Positions 8,343 through 16,368 of a stretch of 20,643 nt of DNA are shown here, piece by piece. The translations under genes and the position numbers were made by a program. Numbering within the stretch: the first letter of the stretch is position 1; each line of letters opens with the position of its first letter. Below the pieces are notes generated by a model. That model made no database searches. It was not told the origin of the DNA and saw only the letters and a program-made list of their open reading frames with translations. This stretch comes from a virus. The DNA lies in IMG/VR virus record IMGVR_UViG_3300005613_000490, positions 1-20,643 of that record; one strand, 5' to 3'.

Positions 8343-10610
8343 ATGCCTCTTTCGACATTAGGAACAAGTTATTTAAAAGTTTCAAAACTTGATAGATTAG
8401 GAAATAGTATTAATATTTCTGCTCTAGAAGAATTTGGTACTATTACTATAAAATATAGTGACAGTACTGTATATGAATTTATAATCTTAGATATTGTAGA
8501 AAATTCCGACCATTTCCAAATTCAAGTATTACCCACAACTACTACCCCTAATAAAGACAACAATATAGATAATTACCCTATATTTTCAGCATCTATTTCT
8601 AGTAAAAATTTTTCTTATCATATTCCTTTAGCAGGAAACCCCATATACCAAACTGTTCCTTTTGATGGAGGAACATCAAGCGATCCTGTAGAAGATGATT
8701 CATGGGATCAAAATACTACCACATACACTTTTGGTAAAATGCCTAATAAAACTCTCCAATGGAGGTTATCAGGTTCTCTTGATGGTGGAGTAGGAGGGGG
8801 AGCAGGATACATCCAATTTGCAATGATAAATGGGACTAGAGGATTTGCTTTAAATCCTACAGGTTCTGATTCTCCGGCTGACGGATCTTTATTTGGAAAC
8901 AATACTACAATAGATGGTGGGGGTGAACCAACATATGTAAGTGTTTCCCCTACCAACCCTACTTCTATAGACATTTCAGGTTCTTTTAGAGCGGATTTAG
9001 CCCCTTCAGGAAGTGAATTTACTTTAAAAATGATTGGGAGAAAACTTGATGGTAGTATTGTAGCCTTTCCCCAATCAATGACCGTAAATATTACAAATTT
9101 AACTTTATATTTAGAGTTTGCTAATGTTGTAAAAAATGTTGGGGGGAGTTATGGGGTTCCTTCAGCATATGGTCTACCAGCCCCAGGTCCATCCGCTTTT
9201 GATCCCGCTGATTTCGCAGGATCTAATATCTCATCAAGTGATATATTAGTAATATTAGAACCCTTATTTGATATTCCTTTTTACGGTAGTGATTATGATG
9301 CTTTAATCAATAACTACAATGATAATAGACCCAGTGGGTATATTATGGAAGTTGATTACTCAGAAGGTTCAGTCATACCTGTAAATAGATTAGCTATTTT
9401 AGATGGAACAGCTACTAAAGCTCAAGTGCCTGATAGCAACTATACAGCTATAAGCTCAATAAGATCAAAATATTTAGGCTCTAAACTATCCAGTGCTGAT
9501 TATAACACCTATACTAGGGGAGATATTTCATATGGTAAGGTAGCTGCTATAGACAAAAACCCAATTTATTTTGCTAGATTTGCCTTAGGAAAAGAAAACA
9601 CTGAAAAATTTGGAACTTTTACTTTTGCTTTAGATAAATTTATTCCTGCAAGTAAACAATTAGCCCAAACTGGAGAAAGTGTAGATGGTGTTAATAATAC
9701 ATTAACCCCAATATCAGATAATAAATTATTGATAACTAATATTTCTACTTTTGAACAAGGAAGACAATTAACATATAAAGATCAACCATCTTCAACTATT
9801 ATAGGGCAAGATTACCCAATGCTTGAAAATACTCCATTAGATATTTTATTTCCTGGGATTGAATATAAAACTTTAGTTTCTAATGAAAAAGACAAGTTCG
9901 CTACTTTTGATAATAGAGTAAATGATCTTTATTTTTATTATAAAACCGGTTCTTTAGGTACTGTTTCTCCTCCAACGGATAATGGATTTGCTACTAGTAG
10001 TGGTAATTTTTTAATAATAGATAATGATAATTTTAAAATTACCTCTAGTACATCTGCAACTCTTAACTTAGGGGGTCTTCCAGTATACACTGATGGTGCT
10101 CTTCAAATTTACCATAGTTATAATTATATTGTAAAAAACAATATAAGTTTTTGGAGTGCGCTTGATGAAAATGACAACAATAATTATTTTTCATTTTCTC
10201 CTAATCAATCTAATTTAGAAACTTATTACATAGAAACCCAAACCCCACTCATTGTTGAAAGAGGAGATATTATTAGATATTCATATAATGGACCTTCAGG
10301 TTCTACAAACACAGAATTTACTGTAACTGAAGTTACATCTTCAAGAGTTAGTACAGGAACACTATCAGGTTTACCTTTATATGATACATTTAAAGTAACT
10401 CCTTTACCATCAACTGTTAGTGGCATATCGGATTCGGGTAGTTTTACAATATATAGAATGGTAGAGAACGATCAAAGGGTGATAGTAAAAACTGATATTC
10501 CAACTACAGGTTCTATAAATGGATTTATTAGACCTGGATATATAATTCCTAGAGATTTATCATTTAGACAAAAAGAAGAAGTATCAGATATAATTAAAGA
10601 TTTAAGTTAA
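8343..10610 (+). CDS. Large virion structural protein, unknown family
   Basis: A 755-residue protein that I cannot assign to a named T4 product. The first 90 residues are a compact alpha/beta segment (SYLKVSKLDRLGNSINISAL). Residues about 95-235 are beta-rich with many Gly/Ser stretches (SGSLDGGVGGGAGYIQF). Residues 300-420 include FDIPFYGSDYDALINNYNDN and then SGYIMEVDYSEGS, followed by a segment on AQVPDSNYTAISSIRSKYLG and RGDISYGKVAAIDKNPIYFA that I take for a conserved baseplate or fibre-attachment part. The C terminus is a short helix (FRQKEEVSDIIKDLS). Sequence style, [ST]GS motifs and context indicate a virion surface protein between the giant tail protein and the smaller adhesin-like proteins. 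It starts 14 nt after the previous stop with no Shine-Dalgarno. Confidence 0.75.
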   Translation: MPLSTLGTSYLKVSKLDRLGNSINISALEEFGTITIKYSDSTVYEFIILDIVENSDHFQIQVLPTTTTPNKDNNIDNYPIFSASISSKNFSYHIPLAGNPIYQTVPFDGGTSSDPVEDDSWDQNTTTYTFGKMPNKTLQWRLSGSLDGGVGGGAGYIQFAMINGTRGFALNPTGSDSPADGSLFGNNTTIDGGGEPTYVSVSPTNPTSIDISGSFRADLAPSGSEFTLKMIGRKLDGSIVAFPQSMTVNITNLTLYLEFANVVKNVGGSYGVPSAYGLPAPGPSAFDPADFAGSNISSSDILVILEPLFDIPFYGSDYDALINNYNDNRPSGYIMEVDYSEGSVIPVNRLAILDGTATKAQVPDSNYTAISSIRSKYLGSKLSSADYNTYTRGDISYGKVAAIDKNPIYFARFALGKENTEKFGTFTFALDKFIPASKQLAQTGESVDGVNNTLTPISDNKLLITNISTFEQGRQLTYKDQPSSTIIGQDYPMLENTPLDILFPGIEYKTLVSNEKDKFATFDNRVNDLYFYYKTGSLGTVSPPTDNGFATSSGNFLIIDNDNFKITSSTSATLNLGGLPVYTDGALQIYHSYNYIVKNNISFWSALDENDNNNYFSFSPNQSNLETYYIETQTPLIVERGDIIRYSYNGPSGSTNTEFTVTEVTSSRVSTGTLSGLPLYDTFKVTPLPSTVSGISDSGSFTIYRMVENDQRVIVKTDIPTTGSINGFIRPGYIIPRDLSFRQKEEVSDIIKDLS

Positions 10611-10636
10611 TATATTTATAATAAAAAATACAATAC

Positions 10637-11308
10637 ATGGGATATTTAAATAATCAAATCGTAACTATAGATGCCATCCTTACTAAAAAGGGTAGAGAAC
10701 TTTTAGCACGGGGTGATGGTTCTTTTAGAATTACCCAATTTGCCTTATCAGATGATGAAATAGATTATACTTTATATAATCCATCTCACCCTTCAGGTTC
10801 TGCTTTTTATGGGGAAGCCATTGAAAACATGCCTTTATTAGAAGCATTTCCAGATGAGACTCAAATATTAAAATATAAGTTAACTACACTACCTAGGGGT
10901 ACTGCTAAAATGCCTATTATTGATTTAGGATTAACAAATGTTAAGTTAGCCCAAACAGCTCAATTAACGATTACCCCACAAACCCTAAACTATTTAAATA
11001 ATACTCAAACATTTGAAACTTCAGGTTATACCTTTACTGTTTCTGATGTTAGATTATTTAGCACATTTAATGGAACTGGGATTAATACAGATAATGCTCA
11101 AGCTTTAAATTCAACCCAAACATTTGGAACTAATGTATCTAAAACAGTAATAGGAACCTCATTGAGTTTAAGAGCAACAGGCGTAAACACTTTATTTGGA
11201 ACTAATACAGCACTATATGCAACCCTAAGTGTTGTAGGTAGAGATAGTGGAGCCCGTTTACAAATCCCAGTTCAAATCACTAAAACAACAGCTACAGTTA
11301 CAGCTTAA
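10637..11308 (+). CDS. Virion structural protein with C-terminal Ig-like segment
   Basis: A 223-residue protein. Residues 1-105 form a distinctive block: GYLNNQIVTIDAILTKKGRE, LLARGDGSFRITQFALSDDE and an ILKYKLTTLPRGTAKMPIID stretch. From memory this head domain occurs in tail-region proteins of environmental myoviruses, but I do not have a family name for it. Residues about 110-223 are all beta: repeated T/L/N strands such as AQLTITPQTLNYL and ATLSVVGRDSGARLQIPVQI, resembling an Ig-like domain of the kind often displayed on phage surfaces. The start lies 26 nt after the preceding stop in an A/T-only gap (10611-10636). The next gene follows after 11 nt. Probably a tail or baseplate decoration protein; the exact function is unknown. 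Confidence 0.75.
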   Translation: MGYLNNQIVTIDAILTKKGRELLARGDGSFRITQFALSDDEIDYTLYNPSHPSGSAFYGEAIENMPLLEAFPDETQILKYKLTTLPRGTAKMPIIDLGLTNVKLAQTAQLTITPQTLNYLNNTQTFETSGYTFTVSDVRLFSTFNGTGINTDNAQALNSTQTFGTNVSKTVIGTSLSLRATGVNTLFGTNTALYATLSVVGRDSGARLQIPVQITKTTATVTA

Positions 11309-11319
11309 AATAACATAAT

Positions 11320-12351
11320 ATGGCATTTAAAAGATTAGACCCTGAAGATATAGTAATCAGCTCCGATTCTGTTACAGCTCCTGCTTGGAGTAATAACTCT
11401 CCTACTTTAACTACATTTTTTACTTCTTCTACTCAAGTAGCAAGTAGTCAAGGTCAATATTACTATGACATATACCAAACTTCATCTGATGCAACATCAG
11501 CGGCAGTTCAGTTTAGTATAGCATATTGTGATGTTGAAGGTAGTGGTAGTGAGTATTATAACGCTTTAGTTCCTGGATCTTCCCCCACTAGAACTAATTA
11601 TGGACAATATAGAACTTTAGTGTTGGGAGATGAAAATGCTTCTTTTGTGTTTGGTACTGAAACGGGTTCATATTTTTATGCTATCTCAGTTGAAAGAGCT
11701 AGATATAAAGAAAAACTTTTACCGGGCACAATGACACTACATTTATCAGGTTCAGGTGGTGAATTGTCATTAACTGATAATAGTTTAGTAAAATCTACTG
11801 TAACATTTACAGATGCAGGTAGAGTATATGATTTAGTTTCAGGTTCAGCAGGTGCTGTATTTACAGGTGTAAATTCAAATGGATATTCTGCTAATTCAGG
11901 CTCATATGGTTTATTTTTACCCGATATTGGCACTTTATTATTAAACGGTAAAGCTTTAGATGGAGCTGGAGCTGATGGAGGTATTTTATTAGGTACTGGA
12001 AGAAATGCTAATACAGTTGATGATAACCCCGAAAAACTCTATAATACTTTTAAAACCGCTGGGGATGCTAGTTTAGGATGGACCTTAAATAGCGAAGAAA
12101 CTCTATCTTCAGATTATATATTTGCTAGGGCTCGAAACTCAGAATTTAACTACTCAGAAAACCCCTCATTTATATCAGGTTCAACAGGTGAAGTGATACA
12201 TGATTTATTTATTGATAATCCAACAACATACATCACAACTATAGGTTTATATAATGACAACCAAGAATTATTAGCTGTTGCTAAGTTGTCACGACCTCTC
12301 CCTAAAAACTTTACTAAGGAGTTACTTGTTCGTGTGAAGTTAGATTATTAA
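11320..12351 (+). CDS. Tail-surface structural protein, paralogue 1
   Basis: A 343-residue protein paralogous to the next gene. The N terminus runs AFKRLDPEDIVISSDSVTAP followed by a T/S-rich segment, and the middle is beta-rich with frequent SGS/TGS motifs (LHLSGSGGELS, VSGSAGAVFTG, NSGSYGLF). The C terminus, from about residue 304, holds YITTIGLYNDNQELLAVAKL and then S-R-P-L-PK, shared with the downstream gene, as is the preceding FNYSENPSFISGS-like pattern. It begins 11 nt after the previous stop behind an A/T leader. The context places it among baseplate-periphery or tail-surface proteins; the shared C-terminal block may be the attachment part and the variable N-terminal part the exposed region. 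That division is inference. A reverse-strand open frame at 11676-11933 is a shadow. Confidence 0.75.
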   Translation: MAFKRLDPEDIVISSDSVTAPAWSNNSPTLTTFFTSSTQVASSQGQYYYDIYQTSSDATSAAVQFSIAYCDVEGSGSEYYNALVPGSSPTRTNYGQYRTLVLGDENASFVFGTETGSYFYAISVERARYKEKLLPGTMTLHLSGSGGELSLTDNSLVKSTVTFTDAGRVYDLVSGSAGAVFTGVNSNGYSANSGSYGLFLPDIGTLLLNGKALDGAGADGGILLGTGRNANTVDDNPEKLYNTFKTAGDASLGWTLNSEETLSSDYIFARARNSEFNYSENPSFISGSTGEVIHDLFIDNPTTYITTIGLYNDNQELLAVAKLSRPLPKNFTKELLVRVKLDY

Positions 12352-12356
12352 GATGA

Positions 12357-13403
12357 ATGGCCGCTTTCAAACAATTTACAACCAAGGATGTTACAATAAC
12401 ACCCTTCCATACAACTAGGGGATTTTCTTTTACTGGAAATGCTATTACATCCTCTAATGTAGGTATAGACATTCATACTGGAAGAGATATAGAGTATGAT
12501 GATCCCGCTAACAATGAATTAGGGTTTTTAATTACTCGCTCTTTAAATTCTGTATTTAATAGTGTAAAACAGCTATACTACACAAACTATTCATCTTCCC
12601 AAATGGGAGATTCAGTTCCTACTAGGAGTTTAATCCCAGGAGCAACAGAAGAAGATACAGATTATACAGGTATAACTAGTGCTCCTAGATTTGAAAATTA
12701 TCTACAAACAGATTTAACCCAAAGTAGATATTTTCCTACCCAAACAACAGAATCTAATGAATTTGTGGGGGTATTTTCAATACCTGCTAAATTATATGGT
12801 GAAAACATTGTTCCCAATAGCTTTGAATTAATCTATACAGGCAGTGGTTATGCTTTAGGTACTAACAAGTATTACAGAATAATAGATGATGGGGAAGGTA
12901 ACTTACTTGCAAATGAGTTTTCCCCTGCTACAAGTGCTAGTTCATATGGTACAAGTTCATATGGTACAGGCTCATACGGAGATGAATCCTCAGAATCTGA
13001 ATTTGCAGGAAATGTTGTAGGACAAATATTTTATGCCCATGGTACTGCAGTATTAACCTCAGGTTCAAGTCGATTAATAACCTATGATATAGCCAGAGCT
13101 GGTTCTCCATCTTTAAATAAATTAAAAATTTCATTTTCATCATCCTATACTATAAACGAACATCAATATAGATGTACATTTAGAGAAAATGAGTTTTTGT
13201 TTTCTACAAACCCAACATTGTTATCAGGTAGTGAAGATTATTCTTATAAAGATTTTGTAACGGGTTCAGATTTTAACCCTTATATTACAACTATAGGACT
13301 ATATAATGAAAATCAAGAATTAGTAGCTGTAGGAAAATTGTCATTACCTATTCCTAAATCTAAAACTACAGATACCACAATTGTTGTTAATATAGATATG
13401 TAA
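12357..13403 (+). CDS. Tail-surface structural protein, paralogue 2
   Basis: A 348-residue paralogue of the upstream gene. Both open with similar text (MAAFKQFTTKDVTITPF here, MAFKRLDPEDIVIS upstream), share an N-terminal segment on T/S/W-rich strands, and end with the same block: YITTIGLYNENQELVAVGKL then S-L-P-I-PK (from about residue 309). The two middles differ. Residues 195-209 are a tandem 5-residue repeat, SSYGT SSYGT GSYGD, encoded by three 15-bp units at 12939-12983. I chose the ATG at 12357 because it gives the conserved MAAFK start; an ATG at 12353 is out of frame. The stop overlaps the next start (TAATG at 13401-13405). A virion surface role is inferred from composition and context. 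Confidence 0.75.
   Translation: MAAFKQFTTKDVTITPFHTTRGFSFTGNAITSSNVGIDIHTGRDIEYDDPANNELGFLITRSLNSVFNSVKQLYYTNYSSSQMGDSVPTRSLIPGATEEDTDYTGITSAPRFENYLQTDLTQSRYFPTQTTESNEFVGVFSIPAKLYGENIVPNSFELIYTGSGYALGTNKYYRIIDDGEGNLLANEFSPATSASSYGTSSYGTGSYGDESSESEFAGNVVGQIFYAHGTAVLTSGSSRLITYDIARAGSPSLNKLKISFSSSYTINEHQYRCTFRENEFLFSTNPTLLSGSEDYSYKDFVTGSDFNPYITTIGLYNENQELVAVGKLSLPIPKSKTTDTTIVVNIDM
12939..12983 (+). repeat. 15-bp tandem repeat, three units
   Basis: Three in-frame 15-bp units lie at 12939-12953, 12954-12968 and 12969-12983. The first two are identical (AGTTCATATGGTACA) and the third is diverged (GGCTCATACGGAGAT). They encode the SSYGT-type repeat of the structural protein. Such short in-frame repeats can expand or contract by slippage and change the length of an exposed loop. 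Confidence 0.85.
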
Positions 13404-13852
13404 TGAATTGGAAATATAATAATAAAGATATAACAAACATATCAGAATTTCCTCCTAACACTTTTGGTTTTGTTTATATAATAACCCATTTACCTTCTCA
13501 AAAATCATATATAGGTAAAAAGGCATTGTATCATAATCGCAAGATTAAATTAACAAAAAAAGAATTAAAGTTACATGAGGGGGTTAGGGGGAGAAAACCC
13601 ACCTACAAACACACAACTAAAGAATCGGATTGGAAGGTATATTGGGGTTCTAGTAAACCTTTACTAGAAATAGTTAATACTGAGCCTCTTTCCAATTTTG
13701 AAAAAGTTATATTGAAATTAGCACCTAACAAAAAATTATTAACTTATTATGAAATAAAATATTTGTTTGAATATAATGTATTAGAAAATTCTAACAAATA
13801 TTTCAATAATAACATTTTAGGAAGTTTTTACACCAAAGATTTTGAAATCTAA
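13403..13852 (+). CDS. GIY-YIG family nuclease, SegE-like
   Basis: A 149-residue protein with a clear GIY-YIG core. The GIY strand is FGFVYIITHL (residues 21-30) and the YIG strand is KSYIGKKALY (34-43), joined by a short PSQ loop. Downstream are DWKVYWGSSKPLLE (76-89), a helix with a candidate metal-binding glutamate, YYEIKYLFEYNVL (115-127), and NNNILGSFYTKDFE (136-148). This arrangement, with a long basic insert after YIG and an NILG-type end, resembles the SegE endonuclease family of T4-like phages from memory. Such enzymes nick or cut DNA and often promote spread of their own gene. No separate DNA-binding or homing domain is present. It overlaps the previous stop (TAATG) and precedes the primase, so it sits at the boundary between virion and replication genes. 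Confidence 0.8.
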   Translation: MNWKYNNKDITNISEFPPNTFGFVYIITHLPSQKSYIGKKALYHNRKIKLTKKELKLHEGVRGRKPTYKHTTKESDWKVYWGSSKPLLEIVNTEPLSNFEKVILKLAPNKKLLTYYEIKYLFEYNVLENSNKYFNNNILGSFYTKDFEI

Positions 13853-13876
13853 AAAAAGTTTATTATATTAATAGAT

Positions 13877-14806
13877 ATGGTAAACGAACTGCTTATAAAT
13901 CTAGTAAATAGTGTAATGGGTGTGGGAAAGAGAACTGCCCGAGGAAACCAGGCCCACCACTGTCCCTTTTGTAACCACACTAAACCTAAATTAGAAATAA
14001 ATTTTACCCAAAATAAAAAGGGACTTAACCCTTGGCATTGCTGGGTGTGTGATAAAAGAGGAAGTAAGATTTCTACTTTGTTTAAAGAAATAGGAGCTTC
14101 TGAAGAACATTTTCTTCAGTTAAAGGAACTTTTAAATTCTCAAGAAGATTATATTTCTTTTTCAACATCAAAAACCCTTTCTTTACCAAAAGAATTTGTG
14201 GCTCTTTATCCTCTTCCTAATGATATTATAGCAAAACATGCTTATGTTTATTTAAAAAATCGGAAAATAACAGACGAAGACATTATAAAATATAATATAG
14301 GGTATTGTGAATATGGAGAGTATGCTAATATGATAATAATACCTTCATATAATGAATTTGGGAATTTAAATTATTTTACAGCCCGTTCCTTTGAAAAGAA
14401 ACCATTTAGAAAATATAAAAACCCCGAAATATCAAGAGATATTGTTCCTTTTGAACTATATATAAATTGGGATTTACCTATCATTTTGTGTGAGGGTATA
14501 TTTGATGCCATTGCTATAAAACGCAATGCTATTCCTCTTTTGGGAAAAAACATACAATCTAGCCTAATGAAAAAGATAATATTATCAAAAGTAAAAAAAA
14601 TTTATATCGCCTTAGATTCAGATGCTTTAAATCAGGCTTTAAAGTTTGCTGAATTGCTTATGGATGAAGGTAAGGAGGTCTATTTAGTAGAAACAAATAG
14701 TAAAGATCCTAGTGAGATGGGTTTTTTTAAATTTACAGAATTAATCCAAACAAGTCTTCCATTATCTCCTTATCAATTTTTAGAACGAAAATTGCAGTTG
14801 ATATGA
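13877..14806 (+). CDS. gp61: DNA primase, gp61-like (zinc ribbon plus Toprim)
   Basis: A 309-residue primase. A CHC2-type zinc ribbon lies at the N terminus with C29 and C32 (HHCPFC) and C55 and C58 (WHCWVC). The Toprim catalytic core follows: the glutamate motif CEGIFDAIAI around E206 and the acidic pair ALDSDA at D247 and D249. Between them is a segment (NIGYCEYGEYANMIIIPSYN and NYFTARSF) typical of the RNA polymerase basic region of DnaG/gp61 proteins. T4 gp61 is 342 residues and makes RNA primers for lagging-strand synthesis together with the gp41 helicase; no helicase gene is in this window. The start follows a 24-nt A/T gap without Shine-Dalgarno. The stop overlaps the nuclease gene by 4 nt (ATGA), so the two are probably co-translated. 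Confidence 0.9.
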   Translation: MVNELLINLVNSVMGVGKRTARGNQAHHCPFCNHTKPKLEINFTQNKKGLNPWHCWVCDKRGSKISTLFKEIGASEEHFLQLKELLNSQEDYISFSTSKTLSLPKEFVALYPLPNDIIAKHAYVYLKNRKITDEDIIKYNIGYCEYGEYANMIIIPSYNEFGNLNYFTARSFEKKPFRKYKNPEISRDIVPFELYINWDLPIILCEGIFDAIAIKRNAIPLLGKNIQSSLMKKIILSKVKKIYIALDSDALNQALKFAELLMDEGKEVYLVETNSKDPSEMGFFKFTELIQTSLPLSPYQFLERKLQLI

Positions 14807-15576
14807 GTAAAAAGATTATTAAAAAATCATATAATAGAATATTAGAAATATCAGAAGATGCCCAGCAAATAACTCTTCCCGATTCTCGTTACTATAAAAG
14901 AAACGGGGAATATTACCCTTCCGTAACATATGTTTTGGGTTATTATCCTAAAGGAGCATATTTTGAAGACTGGTTAAAAAAAGTAGGTTATTCTTCAGAA
15001 CACATAGTAAAGAAAGCAGCAGAGCAAGGAACCCAAGTGCATGAAATGGCTGAAGCTTATCTTCTAGGAGAGGAATTAAATTTTTTAAATCAATGGAATA
15101 AACCTCAATACCACCCAGATGTCTGGCAAATGTTCTTAAGATTTGTTGATTGGTGGGAAGAATATAACCCCACGTTAATTGAAACTGAAGTTCATCTATT
15201 TTCAGATGAGTTAAAGGTTGCAGGTACTTGTGATTTGGTGTGTGAAATTGATAATGAATTGTGGGTAATAGATTTAAAAACATCTAACAGTCTACAAACA
15301 ACATATGAATTGCAAGCTGCAGTCTACGCTAAATGTTATGAAGAATGTTTTGGAAAAAAAGTAGATAGGTTGGGAATTTTATGGTTAAAATCTAATAAAA
15401 GAAAAGCTGTAAAAGGTAAAATGCAAGGTAAAGGGTGGGAAATGTTTGAATCTTCTCGCTCTCAAGAAGAAAATATTGATATTTTTAAAACAGTTAAAAG
15501 ATTATTTGATTTAGAAAACCCTAAACATTCTCCCATTTTTACTGAATTTAAAACCAAAGTAAAAAGAAAGTTGTAA
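14803..15576 (+). CDS. PD-(D/E)XK nuclease, RecB/Cas4-like exonuclease
   Basis: A 257-residue protein with the ordered motifs of RecB-type nucleases: GTQVHEMAEAYL with H80 (the histidine motif), E127/E129 before HLF, GTCDLVCEID with D144, WVIDLKTSN with D157 and K159 (the D/E-x-K motif), and YELQAAVYA with Q171 and Y175. The N terminus (NGEYYPSVTYVLGYYPKGA) is the usual entry segment of phage exonucleases of this type. I see no cysteine cluster of the kind that marks iron-sulphur Cas4 proteins. Likely role: trimming DNA ends in recombination, replication restart or host DNA breakdown. It overlaps the primase gene by 4 nt, supporting a replication/recombination role. T4 uses gp46/47 for end resection, so this is not a direct T4 counterpart. 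Confidence 0.88.
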   Translation: MSKKIIKKSYNRILEISEDAQQITLPDSRYYKRNGEYYPSVTYVLGYYPKGAYFEDWLKKVGYSSEHIVKKAAEQGTQVHEMAEAYLLGEELNFLNQWNKPQYHPDVWQMFLRFVDWWEEYNPTLIETEVHLFSDELKVAGTCDLVCEIDNELWVIDLKTSNSLQTTYELQAAVYAKCYEECFGKKVDRLGILWLKSNKRKAVKGKMQGKGWEMFESSRSQEENIDIFKTVKRLFDLENPKHSPIFTEFKTKVKRKL

Positions 15577-15598
15577 TATTTATAACCAAAAGTAGAGC

Positions 15599-16312
15599 AT
15601 GCAACCCAACATTTACAATTTCTTCAAATTTCTAGAGGATAAGGAGGGCAGACCCATTCCTTTTAAAACCAAACTCATCTATGCTCCTGAAACTCTCACT
15701 CCTAAGGACTTAAATGTAAAAGGTAATCTTGATTTAGAAAATACTCCAATTACATCTTTACCTGAAGGTTTAACAGTAAGAGGTTCTCTTGATTTATATA
15801 ATTGTAAAAATCTTACATCTTTACCTAAAGGTTTAAAAGTGGAAGGTCATCTTTTTTTAAACAACATTCCAATTACATCTTTACCTAAAGATTTACAAGT
15901 AGGAGGTTATATTAGTTTAATAAATACTAAAATTACATCTTTACCTGAAGGTTTACAAGTGGGAGGTTCTCTTGATTTAACAAATACTAAAATTACATCT
16001 TTACCTGAAGGTTTACAAGTGGGAGGCTATCTTGATTTATCAAACACTCCAATTACATCTTTACCTAATGATTTAATAGTGGGGGGTGATCTTTATTTAA
16101 GAAATACCCCAATTACATCTTTACCTGAAGGTTTAAAAGTGGGAGGTTCTCTTGATTTATATAATTGTAAAAATCTTACATCTTTACCTAAAGGTTTAAA
16201 AGTGGAAGGTAATCTTTATTTAGCAAATACTCCTCTCGCTAAAAAATCTGATGAAAAGATAAAAGATATGATTGGACCTACCGGATTTATAAAAGGCAAA
16301 ATTATTAGATAA
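15599..16312 (+). CDS. Leucine-rich-repeat protein, complete
   Basis: A 237-residue protein. Residues 1-38 are a non-repeat cap (NIYNFFKFLEDKEGRPIPFK, then TKLIYAPETLTP). Residues 39-200 are eight LRR units of 20 residues (21 in units 2 and 8) with the pattern xVxGxLxLxNTxITSLPxGL. Residues 201-237 are a partial unit plus a charged tail ending GFIKGKIIR. No signal peptide or membrane segment is visible. LRR arrays form curved solenoids that usually bind proteins; the target here is unknown. The fragment at 2-160 is a close paralogue. It sits 22 nt after the nuclease stop and 14 nt before the next ORF. Units 2 and 8 are encoded by identical DNA, a sign of recent copying within the gene. Possible roles include host interaction or counter-defence, but neither is shown by the sequence. 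Confidence 0.85.
   Translation: MQPNIYNFFKFLEDKEGRPIPFKTKLIYAPETLTPKDLNVKGNLDLENTPITSLPEGLTVRGSLDLYNCKNLTSLPKGLKVEGHLFLNNIPITSLPKDLQVGGYISLINTKITSLPEGLQVGGSLDLTNTKITSLPEGLQVGGYLDLSNTPITSLPNDLIVGGDLYLRNTPITSLPEGLKVGGSLDLYNCKNLTSLPKGLKVEGNLYLANTPLAKKSDEKIKDMIGPTGFIKGKIIR
15713..16198 (+). repeat. 60-bp coding repeats of the LRR gene (eight units)
   Basis: Eight tandem units of 60 bp (63 bp for two of them) encode the LRR solenoid. The core TTACATCTTTACC recurs once per unit. Units 4-6 share long identical stretches with exact 60-bp spacing. Confidence 0.9.
15781..15847 (+). repeat. Perfect 67-bp direct repeat, copy A
   Basis: These 67 bases are identical to 16144-16210, 363 bp downstream in the same gene. 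They encode the LRR unit with the variant core YNCKNLTSLPKGL and its flanks. Synonymous sites are identical as well, so this is recent duplication or gene conversion and not only protein-level selection. Confidence 0.9.
16144..16210 (+). repeat. Perfect 67-bp direct repeat, copy B
   Basis: Second copy of the 67-bp sequence at 15781-15847. The flanking units differ, which places the boundaries of the copied tract within a few bases of the ends given. Confidence 0.9.
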
Positions 16313-16368
16313 ATAAAATAAACATTATGAAACGATCACAATTAAAAGAACTTATTAGAGAAGAAATT
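16221..16368 (+). repeat. Dispersed repeat, copy 2: LRR end, spacer and start of small ORF
   Basis: Counterpart of 69-215, about 16.15 kb away in the same orientation. The shared segment covers the last LRR partial unit and tail, the stop codon, a 14-nt spacer and the MKxSQLKxLI start of the next gene. Confidence 0.8.

Noticed and set aside
10613-10620. TATTTATA, exact reverse complement of the T4 late promoter box TATAAATA, in the gap before the 223-residue gene
   Set aside because: It points to the minus strand, where there is no gene, and such octamers are expected by chance in this A/T-rich DNA. The same applies to the copy at 15577-15584.
14803-15576. Cas4, hinting at a CRISPR system
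   Set aside because: No cysteine cluster for an iron-sulphur centre, no other cas genes and no repeat array; a generic phage RecB-like nuclease fits better.
15713-16198. Periodic repeats as a possible CRISPR array
   Set aside because: The units are coding in one uninterrupted frame and translate to a clear LRR solenoid; there are no unique spacers between identical repeats.
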